Origin: Micromonospora sp. WMMD812
GTDB lineage: Bacteria > Actinomycetota > Actinomycetes > Mycobacteriales > Micromonosporaceae
Reading direction: 5' to 3'
Assembly (NCBI RefSeq): GCF_027497215.1
Contig: NZ_CP114904.1
Location: forward strand, 2,874,001 to 2,938,000
Length of the DNA: 64,000 nucleotides
Within the stretch, counting starts at the first letter, position 1; every line of letters begins with the position of its first letter. Below, one piece after another: positions 17,968-26,013 of this stretch. A program made the position numbers and the translations under genes. Under the pieces are notes generated by a model that did no database searches, was not told the origin of the DNA, and saw only the letters and a program-made list of their open reading frames with translations.

Positions 17968-19994
17968 CAGGCGGTGCGGTCGGTCAGCGCCCGCACGTCC
18001 CAGACCCAGACGTCCAGCTCGCGGCGGCCGGGACCGACCAGCTGCTCGACGGTACGCCGCAGCGGCTCGGCGTTCTGCTGGCGCACCGGCAGCACCAGGA
18101 TCGCCGCCCGCCAGTGCCGCAGCTCGTCCAGCGACCGGCGGCGCTGCCGGTCGTCCAGCGTCGGCGTACGGCCGGTCGTGGCCACCTTCTCCAGCAACTG
18201 ACCCACGCCGCTGGGCCGCCCACCGAACCGCCCGGGGTCGCCGGTGTTGCCGTTGCGCGGGGCGAGGAAGTAGCCGCCCGGGATCTTGAAGTCGAGGTTC
18301 GTGGTGGCCGCCCAGCGCATGCCGTGGGTGTTGCCCATGCTCGGCACCGGGATCGGCACGAGCGTCTGGTCCGGCCCCACGTACGCCCGCCAGCGGTCCG
18401 CGGTGATGAAGTCCGGCACCGGCGGGCGGGAGATCACCCGCAGCGGCATCGGCGCGATCGGCAGCAGCGCGAGCACCAGCCCGGCGGCGGTGATGGTCCG
18501 GACCGTACGCCGGTCGGCCGGCCGCAGCGACCAGGCGCGCTCGACGGCGACGGCCAGCAGCAGGGCGATCGCCACGCTGGTGATCAGGCCGAACCGGGTG
18601 GGCACCACCGCGTCGAGCAGCGGCAGCCCGACCAGGAGCTGCCACGGGCCGGTGAACAGCTCCCGGTCCCACCAGGACACCCGCTCGCCGAGGGAGAGCA
18701 CGGCGAAGAGGACGCCGGTCGCCGCGAGGGCGCGGACCAGCAGCTCCCGCCGGAGCCAGACGACGATGCCGACGGCGAGCAGCGTCAGGCTCCAGCCGAA
18801 GAAGGCGTTCTCCTCGGAGTAGTTGGGCGCGAGGTTGGTGTTGGCGCGCTGGTGGCCGCCGAGTGTCGGCGAGCCGGGGGCGAAGAAGGCGGCGATGTCG
18901 TTGCCGTAGTCCTGGACCGTGTCGCTGAGCCCGTGGTACGCCATGGGCCCGGCGAACTGGATGTAGAGCGGGTACGCCAGCAGCGCCCCGGCCAGCACCG
19001 TGCAGGCCGACAGCCCGACCGCGAGGGGGCGCCACGCCGCGGACCAGCGGGCCGGCTCCTGGACGAGCACGGCGAGCAGGAAGACCCCGCACGCCAGCGC
19101 GGTGAAGAGCAGGATCTCCTCGTTGATGAACGCCTGCGCGGTGACCAGCAGGGCCAGCATCGCGCCGTCGCGGACCGGCCGGCGGGAGCGGGTCAGCACC
19201 AGCACCCGCCACACGATGAACGGCAGCAGGAACTGGCTGATGATGTTCGGGTGCCAGTTGGCGTGCGACAGCATGGCCGGGGAGAAGCCGCAGAACCAGC
19301 CGCCGACCGCGGCGGCGAGCGGCGTGCGGACCAGGTGCCGGGAGAGCACGAAGTACCAGGCGGCGGCGGTACCGGCGAGGCCGAGCGTGACCAGCAGCAC
19401 GAAGGAGACCGCCGGTCCGAAGAGCAGGGTCACCGGCACCATCGGGATGCCGAGCGCGAGGACGGCCGTGTTGGCCATCAGGTTCACGCCGTCCGGGTAG
19501 TTGAACTGGTCGGTGTAGAACGGGAACTCCCCGTGCAGCACCACCCGGACGGAGTGGGCGAGGAAGAACTGCACCTGCGCCGGGTCGCTGCTGTAGAGCG
19601 AGGCCACCCGGCCGGCCGGGTCCGCCCAGATTCGGCTGGTCACCCAGAGCGCGGCGAGCAGGAACAGCGCGTACACCGCCAGGTCCTGCCGGCGACGGGT
19701 CCACCGGCGGCGCGCCGCGGGGGCGCGCCGTGCGCCGTCGTCGTCGGTCGGGTCACCGTCGGTCGGGGCACCGTCGGTCGAAGGGCCGTCGGTCGGGGCG
19801 CTGTCGGTCGGGGCCGCCGTGGCACCGTCAACCCGGTCGGCGAGCTCGTCGATCGGCGACGCCGACGGATCGGCGACCTCGGGCAGGGTCGCGACGGCGC
19901 CGCCGGCGACGCTGTTGACGGTCGGACCGGACGGGACGTCCGCGGCGGCGTCGGTCTCGCGAGCGGACTCGGCGCGGAGCTCGGCAGGCGTCAC
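17967..19994 (-). CDS. Polytopic membrane protein, GT-C glycosyltransferase-like (paralogue 3)
   Basis: A 675-residue paralogue, first gene of a two-gene operon. It has a disordered N-terminal extension of ~95 residues absent from the other copies, with PTDG-type repeats encoded by a tandem DNA repeat (about 19735-19815). The conserved loop reads SDPAQVQFF, YPDGVNLMANTA, PVTLLFGP, followed by GGWFCGFSPAM and EENAFFG. The C-terminal soluble domain ends VWVWDVRAL. GTG start; a TAGACT -10-like hexamer ends 9 nt upstream and no RBS is visible, so a leaderless or near-leaderless transcript is possible. Confidence 0.72.
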   Translation of the reverse strand: MTPAELRAESARETDAAADVPSGPTVNSVAGGAVATLPEVADPSASPIDELADRVDGATAAPTDSAPTDGPSTDGAPTDGDPTDDDGARRAPAARRRWTRRRQDLAVYALFLLAALWVTSRIWADPAGRVASLYSSDPAQVQFFLAHSVRVVLHGEFPFYTDQFNYPDGVNLMANTAVLALGIPMVPVTLLFGPAVSFVLLVTLGLAGTAAAWYFVLSRHLVRTPLAAAVGGWFCGFSPAMLSHANWHPNIISQFLLPFIVWRVLVLTRSRRPVRDGAMLALLVTAQAFINEEILLFTALACGVFLLAVLVQEPARWSAAWRPLAVGLSACTVLAGALLAYPLYIQFAGPMAYHGLSDTVQDYGNDIAAFFAPGSPTLGGHQRANTNLAPNYSEENAFFGWSLTLLAVGIVVWLRRELLVRALAATGVLFAVLSLGERVSWWDRELFTGPWQLLVGLPLLDAVVPTRFGLITSVAIALLLAVAVERAWSLRPADRRTVRTITAAGLVLALLPIAPMPLRVISRPPVPDFITADRWRAYVGPDQTLVPIPVPSMGNTHGMRWAATTNLDFKIPGGYFLAPRNGNTGDPGRFGGRPSGVGQLLEKVATTGRTPTLDDRQRRRSLDELRHWRAAILVLPVRQQNAEPLRRTVEQLVGPGRRELDVWVWDVRALTDRTA

Positions 19995-20166
19995 AGTCGG
20001 CGGAGTCTACCTCAGGCACCGAAATGGCAGCCAAAGCCATGGAGTCGGTCCTTTGTGGTGGGCTGTCCGGTGCACGGCCGGCCCGGCACGAGGCGGCGGG
20101 TCGCACTGGTCGGACATCTCGTACCATGACGCTTCCGGCAGGAGTCGAGCGATCGGGGGCGTACAG

Positions 20167-21357
20167 GTGGCGCCAGTCCGCACGAGCGGCAAGACGGTCA
20201 CCGCACTTCTCACCGTGCTGCTGGCCGTGACGGCCTGCGGTCCGGTCGCCGACCGGAAGGCCGACGACCTGCCCGTCGGCTACGACAGCCTGGACGGGTC
20301 ACTCGCGGTCTGGCCGCCCCGGGGCAGCCTGGCCGGCGACACCGCCGCCACCGCGGCGGTGACCCGGGCGGTACGGGCCTGGCGCTCGCCGGCGGACGAC
20401 CGGGTGCACCTGTCGTCGTCCGGCATCCTCTTCTCCGGCGAGATGGACGGCGTGCCGGTGGCCCTGGTCGCCGCGGATGTCCCCGGCGAGAGCGCCTCCT
20501 GGCTGCTGCAACTCACCGGCGACGGCGGCCGGTACGCGGTCACCCGGGCCACCGAGTACACCGATCCCGGCTACCTCGTCTACTCCGACGTGCTGCCGGT
20601 GCGGACCCCCACCGGGCGCCGCTACCTGACCTCCGCCCGGGTGGAACGCCTGCTCGGGCCGGACGGCCGGGCCCTGGAGACCCGGGACGGAATCAGCGCG
20701 CCGGTCGACGTGCCGGGCTGCCGGGCGGTGCCGGTGACGGCCACCCTGCGGACCACCGAGTCGCTGCCTCGCGGCCGGGCCGCTGACCGGCTGCTCGACC
20801 TCGGCACCGACACCGCCGACCCGCGGTACCCGCTGGTCCGCGACGAGACGGGCTCCGGCAAGCGGGCACTGACCGGGTTGGACACCTGCGCGCTGGCCGG
20901 CGACAAGGGCCCGTTCGGCAGCATCCCGCGCCGGGTCGGCGACCGGGACGCGCCGCGCTCGGTGCCGGATTCCTGGCCGATGGCGAAGGTGGCCGTCCGA
21001 TCACTGGGCGAGGTGGCCCTCGGCGGCGGGCCGGCCGAGCTTCAGCAGCTCACCTGGGAGAGCGCGACCGACACGATGACCGCGGTGGTCTACCGGCCGG
21101 CCGACGGTGGCGCACCGGTGGTGTCGCCGGCCGACCGGTCGACCCCACTGCAGACGTACCGGCTGCCGGTGCCCGGTCGGCCGCTGGTTGTGCTGAGCTG
21201 GCGGGCCAGCCGCGACACCAACCTGGCGGTGCCGCCGGACACGCCGCTGCTGGTGGAGCGACCAGGGCTGGCGGTCGTGCCGCAGCCCGAGCACACCGAG
21301 ACGTTCAGCCTGGCCGGTACGGAGAAGACGCACTACCGCTCGGTCGGCGGCCGCTGA
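20167..21357 (+). CDS. Secreted lipoprotein of unknown function
   Basis: A 396-residue lipoprotein. A basic start (APVRTSGKT) and hydrophobic stretch end in the lipobox VTAC, with the lipidated Cys near residue 21. The mature part (~375 residues) has no family I recognise and no enzyme motif. The GTG was chosen because it places the signal peptide at the N terminus and has GGGGG about 8 nt upstream. A TACCAT hexamer about 40 nt upstream could be its -10 box. It diverges from the operon of two GT-C-like proteins, so a shared envelope role is plausible but unproven. Confidence 0.78.
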   Translation: MAPVRTSGKTVTALLTVLLAVTACGPVADRKADDLPVGYDSLDGSLAVWPPRGSLAGDTAATAAVTRAVRAWRSPADDRVHLSSSGILFSGEMDGVPVALVAADVPGESASWLLQLTGDGGRYAVTRATEYTDPGYLVYSDVLPVRTPTGRRYLTSARVERLLGPDGRALETRDGISAPVDVPGCRAVPVTATLRTTESLPRGRAADRLLDLGTDTADPRYPLVRDETGSGKRALTGLDTCALAGDKGPFGSIPRRVGDRDAPRSVPDSWPMAKVAVRSLGEVALGGGPAELQQLTWESATDTMTAVVYRPADGGAPVVSPADRSTPLQTYRLPVPGRPLVVLSWRASRDTNLAVPPDTPLLVERPGLAVVPQPEHTETFSLAGTEKTHYRSVGGR

Positions 21358-21404
21358 GCGACGACCGGTTCGGCGCCGCCGTCGCACCGGTCCGGAAAGA
21401 CGCG

Positions 21405-21440
21405 ACGGCGGGCGGCTCCGGTGCCGGAGCCGCCCGCCGT
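21405..21440. terminator. Bidirectional hairpin terminator
   Basis: A perfect 17-bp inverted repeat (21405-21421 and 21424-21440) with a minimal loop lies between the convergent lipoprotein gene and dxs. It begins 47 nt after the lipoprotein stop and lies 7 nt beyond the dxs stop. Confidence 0.7.
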
Positions 21441-21447
21441 GTGGTCG

Positions 21448-23394
21448 TCAGTTCTGCGCGGCCGCGTCGTCGGCGGTGAGCTCGACCGGCGCGCCGTCCA
21501 GCCCGGAGATCCAGCCGGTGACGTCCCGCGCGACGTCCTGCGCGGTGAGGCGCAGGTCGGTGAGGATCTGCGCACGGGTGCCGTGCGGGTGCCAGGCCGC
21601 CGGCACGCCGAGGTCGCGCAGCGGCACCCGGACGTCGGCGTCCCGCATCGCCTGGGCGAGGGCGTCACCGACGCCGCCGACCCGTACGCCGTCCTCGACG
21701 GTGACCACGAGCCGGTGTCCGGCGGCCAGCTCGACCAGCTCGGCCGGGACCGGACGGACCCAGCGGGGGTCGACCACGGTGACCCCGTAGCCCTGCTCGG
21801 CGACCCGGGCGGCGACCTCCATGCCGAGGTGGCCGAACGCGCCCACGGCGACCAGCAGCACGTCGGTGCGCGCCGACTCGGCGAGCACGTCGACCGCGCC
21901 GACCCGGCGCAGGGCCGGCAGGTCGGCGGCGACGGTGCCGGTCGGGAAGCGGACCACGGTCGGACCGTCGTCGACAGCGATCGCCTCGCGCAGCTCCTCA
22001 CGCAGCGTGGCGGCGTCGCGGGGCGCGGCGATCCGCAGACCCGGCACCACCCCGAAGACCGACATGTCCCAGATGCCGTAGTGGCTCGGCCCGTCCGGGC
22101 CGGTGATGCCGGCCCGGTCGAGCACGAAGGTCACCGGCAGCTTGTGCATCGCCACGTCGAGCAGCACCTGGTCGAAGGCCCGGTTGAGGAACGTGGCGTA
22201 GACCGCCACCACCGGGTGCAGGCCGCCCAGCGCCAGGCCGGCCGCGGAGGTGGCCGCGTGCTGCTCGGCGATGCCGACGTCGTACACCCGCTCGGGGTAC
22301 TTGCGGGCCAGGGTGGCGATGCCGGTCGGCTCGGCCATCGCGGCCGTGATACCCACCACGTCCGGCCGCTCGTCGGCGATCGCGACCAGCTCGTCGGCGA
22401 AGACGTGGGTCCACTTCACCGACGGCGCGGCGACCAGCTGGCCCGTCTCGACGTCGAAGGCGCCCCCCGGGCCGTGCAGGCAGTCGGCCTCGTCCTCCTC
22501 GGCCGGCCGGTAGCCGTAGCCCTTCCGGGTGACCGCGTGCACGATCACCGGGCCGCCGAAGTGCTTCGCCGCCCGCAGCGCCGACTCGACCGCGGCGACG
22601 TCGTGCCCGTCGACCGGGCCGACGTACTTGATGCCGAGGTCCTCGAACATGGCCTGCGGGGCGACCGCGTCCTTGATCCCCTTCTTGACCGCGTGCAGCA
22701 CCTCGTACATCGGCCGGCCGACCAGCGGGGTGGAGCCGAGGGCGTCCTTGACCGTGTCGAGGACCTTCTCGTAACCGGGGTTGAGCCGCAGCGAGGAGAG
22801 GTGGTCGGCGAGCCCGCCGATGGTCGGCGCGTAGGACCGGCCGTTGTCGTTGACCACGATGACGAGGGGGTTGCCGGCGGTGGCGATGTTGTTCAGCGCC
22901 TCCCAGCACATGCCGCCGGTCAGCGCGCCGTCGCCGACCACGGCGACCACGCTGCGCGGCTCGCCACGCAGCGCGTACGCCTTGGCGAGCCCGTCGGCGT
23001 AGGAGAGGGCGGTGGAGGCGTGCGAGTTCTCGATCAGGTCGTGCTCGCTCTCCGCCTGGCTCGGGTAGCCGGAGAGGCCGCCGCGCTGGCGCAGCCGGTC
23101 GAAACCGGCCTGCCGCCCGGTGACGATCTTGTGCACGTACGCCTGGTGGCCGGTGTCGAACAGGAAGCGGTCCCGCGGCGAGTCGAAGACCCGGTGCATC
23201 GCGAGTGTCAGCTCCACCACGCCGAGGTTGGGGCCGACGTGCCCACCGGTGCGGGACACCTTGGCGATCAGGAAGTCACGGATCTCGGCGGCGAGAATGT
23301 CCAACTGCTCGGCGGACATCCGCTTGACGTCCTGCGGACCCCGCACGGTGGCCAGCAGCCGGCCGTGGTTGGCCGTGTCCTCTTCAACACTCAT
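21448..23394 (-). CDS. dxs: 1-deoxy-D-xylulose-5-phosphate synthase
   Basis: A 648-residue thiamine-diphosphate enzyme that condenses pyruvate and glyceraldehyde 3-phosphate to DXP, the entry step of the MEP isoprenoid pathway. Visible features: GHQAYVHKI near the N terminus, the ThDP motif GDGALTGGM with the downstream Asn pair, YGIWDMSVF, and the transketolase-type acid region [11 protein letters not shown]. Full family length. A TAGACT -10 box lies 8 nt upstream of the ATG without an RBS, suggesting a leaderless mRNA. The homologue in M. tuberculosis (dxs1) sits in the same gene neighbourhood. Confidence 0.96.
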   Translation of the reverse strand: MSVEEDTANHGRLLATVRGPQDVKRMSAEQLDILAAEIRDFLIAKVSRTGGHVGPNLGVVELTLAMHRVFDSPRDRFLFDTGHQAYVHKIVTGRQAGFDRLRQRGGLSGYPSQAESEHDLIENSHASTALSYADGLAKAYALRGEPRSVVAVVGDGALTGGMCWEALNNIATAGNPLVIVVNDNGRSYAPTIGGLADHLSSLRLNPGYEKVLDTVKDALGSTPLVGRPMYEVLHAVKKGIKDAVAPQAMFEDLGIKYVGPVDGHDVAAVESALRAAKHFGGPVIVHAVTRKGYGYRPAEEDEADCLHGPGGAFDVETGQLVAAPSVKWTHVFADELVAIADERPDVVGITAAMAEPTGIATLARKYPERVYDVGIAEQHAATSAAGLALGGLHPVVAVYATFLNRAFDQVLLDVAMHKLPVTFVLDRAGITGPDGPSHYGIWDMSVFGVVPGLRIAAPRDAATLREELREAIAVDDGPTVVRFPTGTVAADLPALRRVGAVDVLAESARTDVLLVAVGAFGHLGMEVAARVAEQGYGVTVVDPRWVRPVPAELVELAAGHRLVVTVEDGVRVGGVGDALAQAMRDADVRVPLRDLGVPAAWHPHGTRAQILTDLRLTAQDVARDVTGWISGLDGAPVELTADDAAAQN

Positions 23395-23402
23395 GACCGC
23401 AG

Positions 23403-23408
23403 AGTCTA
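23403..23408 (-). promoter_or_regulatory. -10 hexamer TAGACT, leaderless dxs promoter
   Basis: On the minus strand TAGACT is separated from the dxs ATG by 8 nt, with no ribosome-binding site between. Confidence 0.5.
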
Positions 23409-23488
23409 TCGGCCGGCCGGTACTCCGCAGCCCGGCCCGACGCCCGAGCGTGCCGGGTACAGGGTGTATCCGGCCGTTGAGCTGGGCG

Positions 23489-24664
23489 TCAGCAGTCGAT
23501 TCGCAGCCGGCGCGGCGGTGCCGGAGGCGCGGTCCGCGGGCCGGGCCCGGAGGGGGTCCAGGAGCCGAGCACCGAGGGCCGGGAGGCGCCGGTCACCGAA
23601 GGGATCGCCCCCGGCAGTCCGTGCCAGGACAGCCAGCCGAGCAGCGCGAAGGCGTACGCCTCCTTGGCCTGCGCCGACACGCCCAGCTCGTCGGTGGTGC
23701 TCAGCCGCCACCGGCCGGCGCCGAGCGCAGCGAGCCGGCCGCGGAGCGTGGGATTGCGCACTCCACCGCCGGCCGCGACCACCTCGACCACCCCGTGCCG
23801 GTCGCACTCGGCCGCCACCACCCGGGCGGTCAACTCGGTCAGCGTGGCCAGCACGTCGTCGGCCGGGACCGGCTCACCGAGCCCGACCAGCCGCTCGTCC
23901 AGGTAGCCGGCGTGGAACAGCTCCTTGCCGGTCGACTTCGGCGGCGGCGCGGCGTAGTACGGCTCGGCGAGCAGCGCGTCGAGCAGGCCCGGATGCACCC
24001 GCCCGGCCGCCGCCCGCGCGCCGTCGAGGTCGCAGGGCCGGTTCAGGAGACGGCGTGCCGCCGCGTCCAGCAGCGCGTTGGCCGGCCCGACGTCGTACCC
24101 GAGGACCGGCGCGCCCGGTGCGATCACGGTGAGGTTGGCGATGCCGCCGAGGTTCAGCGCGGCCCGCGGCGCCGCGGCGGGCGCCCCGTCGTCGGGTGCC
24201 AGCAGCAGGGCGTCGAAGGCCGGCACCAGCGGCGCGCCCTGCCCGCCGGCGGCGATGTCCGCCGAGCGCAGGTCGCTGAGCACGGGTACGCCGGCCCGGG
24301 CGGCCACCCGGGCCGGCGAACCGAGTTGCAGGGTGCCCCGGGCGACCCCGGCCTCCACCCAGTGGAAGACGGTCTGCCCGGGCGAGACCACCACGTCGGC
24401 CGCGCCGCCGGCCAGCTCCAGCCCGATCGCCGCCGCCTCGGCGAACACCCCGCCCAACCGGTTGTCCAGCTGGCAGACCGCCTCGATGGTGGTGGCCGAC
24501 GGGGGCAGCAGCGCCCCGATCCGCGCGCGCAGCTCCGCGTCGTAGTCGATGCCCCGGTGCCCCAGCGGACGCAGCCAGAGCGTGTCCCCCTCGGTGCGGA
24601 ACTCGGCGGCGGCCACGTCGACCCCGTCGTACGACGTCCCCGACATCAACCCGACGATCTTCAC
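23489..24664 (-). CDS. anmK: Anhydro-N-acetylmuramic acid kinase
   Basis: A 391-residue kinase of peptidoglycan recycling. It hydrolyses and phosphorylates 1,6-anhydro-MurNAc to MurNAc 6-phosphate. The ATP-binding signature [10 protein letters not shown] is at the N terminus, and [11 protein letters not shown] and AAGGGVRNP match the family. Length is normal. A TAACCT box lies 6 nt before the GTG start with no RBS, so a leaderless transcript is likely. It lies between dxs and the RNA methyltransferase gene, where I recall no homologue in M. tuberculosis, so it may be an insertion here. Confidence 0.93.
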   Translation of the reverse strand: MKIVGLMSGTSYDGVDVAAAEFRTEGDTLWLRPLGHRGIDYDAELRARIGALLPPSATTIEAVCQLDNRLGGVFAEAAAIGLELAGGAADVVVSPGQTVFHWVEAGVARGTLQLGSPARVAARAGVPVLSDLRSADIAAGGQGAPLVPAFDALLLAPDDGAPAAAPRAALNLGGIANLTVIAPGAPVLGYDVGPANALLDAAARRLLNRPCDLDGARAAAGRVHPGLLDALLAEPYYAAPPPKSTGKELFHAGYLDERLVGLGEPVPADDVLATLTELTARVVAAECDRHGVVEVVAAGGGVRNPTLRGRLAALGAGRWRLSTTDELGVSAQAKEAYAFALLGWLSWHGLPGAIPSVTGASRPSVLGSWTPSGPGPRTAPPAPPRRLRIDC

Positions 24665-24670
24665 CGCGCC

Positions 24671-24676
24671 AGGTTA
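24671..24676 (-). promoter_or_regulatory. -10 hexamer TAACCT, leaderless anmK promoter
   Basis: TAACCT on the minus strand ends 6 nt before the GTG start of anmK. It lies within the 29-nt gap after the methyltransferase gene stop, which argues for a separate transcript. Confidence 0.5.
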
Positions 24677-24693
24677 GCGCCGGCGACCGGGTC

Positions 24694-26013
24694 TCAGTCG
24701 GGTGGCAGCAGCAGGCCGACCAGCTCGACGTGCTGGGTCATCGGGAACAGGTCGAAACCGCGCAGCGCGGCGAGCCGCCAGCCCGATTCGGCGAAGGTGC
24801 GCACGTCCCGGGCGAACGCGGCCGGGTCGCAGGCCACGTACCCGATCGCCCGCGGCCCCGCGGCGACCAGTTGGCGGACCACCCGGGCGCCGGCGCCGGT
24901 ACGCGGCGGGTCGAGCACCACCACGTCGACCGGGCCGGTGATCCGCCGGCGGGTCAGCGCGGTCTCCACCCGGGCCGCCACCACCTCGACGCGGGGCAGG
25001 TCACGCAGGTTCTCCCGGGCCGCGGCGACGCCCTGCTCGGCCGCCTCGACGAGGGTGACCCGGCCCGAGTCACCGACCCGGCCGGCGAGCGCGGCGGCGA
25101 AGAGCCCGGCGCCGCCGTAGAGGTCCCAGGCCGACTCCCCCGGACGCGGGTCGACCAGCTCCAGCACCGCCCCGACCAGGGTGTCCGCCGCGGCGGGGTG
25201 GACCTGCCAGAAGGCGGTCGCGGGCAGGCGCCAGTCCCGGCCGGCGGCCACCTCGTGGACGGTGGCCGGCCCCTCCGCCGGGGTGGCCACGCCCGCGCTC
25301 ACCGCCGCGACGGCCACGTCGCCGCCGGTGGACGCGACGGTCTCCACGGCCTCGGCGTCCGGCCAGCGGGCGCCGCTCGGGGTCAGCACCCGCAGCCGCT
25401 GGATCGCCGGGTGCGCGATCAGGCACCGGTCGATCGGCACCACCTCGTGCGAGCGGTGCTTGAGCAGCCCGGCCCGGTCCGCCGCGTCTACCGCGTACCG
25501 AACGCGGGAGCGCCAGCCCAGCGGCCCGCCCGGCAGTGCCTCGACCCGGACACCCAGCCGCTCCAGCTCGGTCTCGGTCAGCCCGCCCAGCCGGGTCAAC
25601 TGCTCGCGCACGATGGCGGCCTTCCACTCCAGCTGCGCCGCCGGGGCGACGTGCTGGAGGTCGCAGCCACCGCAGCGGCCCGGTCGGGCGTACGGGCAGG
25701 GTGCCTCCACCCGGTCCGGGGAGGCGCTCAGCACGGTCACCGCGTCGGCGCGGACGAACCCCTTGTGCACCTCGGTGACCTCGGCGACGACCCGCTCGCC
25801 GGGCAGCGCGTGCCGGACGAAGACGACTTGCCCGTCCACCCGGGCCACGCAGTGCCCACCGGGGGCGACCGGGCCGACGGTCAGCTCGACCCGCTCCGCC
25901 TCGGCCAGACCGCGGCGGTCGTCCGCGCCGGCCGGCTCGTCCGCTCCGGCCCCGTCCGGGCGCTCGCCGAGCTCCGGGCCGCCCGGGCCCACCGCCGGCT
26001 CAGTCACGGCCAC
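24694..26013 (-). CDS. TrmA/RlmD-type 5-methyluridine RNA methyltransferase
   Basis: A 439-residue SAM-dependent RNA methyltransferase. Layout: ~40-residue variable start; TRAM domain (about 42-100); a Cys cluster CPYARPGRCGGCDLQH that in this family binds an iron-sulfur cluster; and a Rossmann methyltransferase domain with DLYGGAGLFAAAL, VVLDPPRTGAG and the catalytic-Cys motif YVACDPAAFARDV. It should methylate C5 of a specific uridine in rRNA or tRNA; which one cannot be told. The gene overlaps the 3' end of the permease gene. The GTG at 26007, with GAGGG 8 nt upstream, is an equally good start. Confidence 0.88.
   Translation of the reverse strand: MAVTEPAVGPGGPELGERPDGAGADEPAGADDRRGLAEAERVELTVGPVAPGGHCVARVDGQVVFVRHALPGERVVAEVTEVHKGFVRADAVTVLSASPDRVEAPCPYARPGRCGGCDLQHVAPAAQLEWKAAIVREQLTRLGGLTETELERLGVRVEALPGGPLGWRSRVRYAVDAADRAGLLKHRSHEVVPIDRCLIAHPAIQRLRVLTPSGARWPDAEAVETVASTGGDVAVAAVSAGVATPAEGPATVHEVAAGRDWRLPATAFWQVHPAAADTLVGAVLELVDPRPGESAWDLYGGAGLFAAALAGRVGDSGRVTLVEAAEQGVAAARENLRDLPRVEVVAARVETALTRRRITGPVDVVVLDPPRTGAGARVVRQLVAAGPRAIGYVACDPAAFARDVRTFAESGWRLAALRGFDLFPMTQHVELVGLLLPPD

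Noticed and set aside
12787..18201. An 1800-codon open frame on the plus strand
   Set aside because: It runs antisense or out of frame over the propeller and membrane protein genes, with composition typical of shadow frames.
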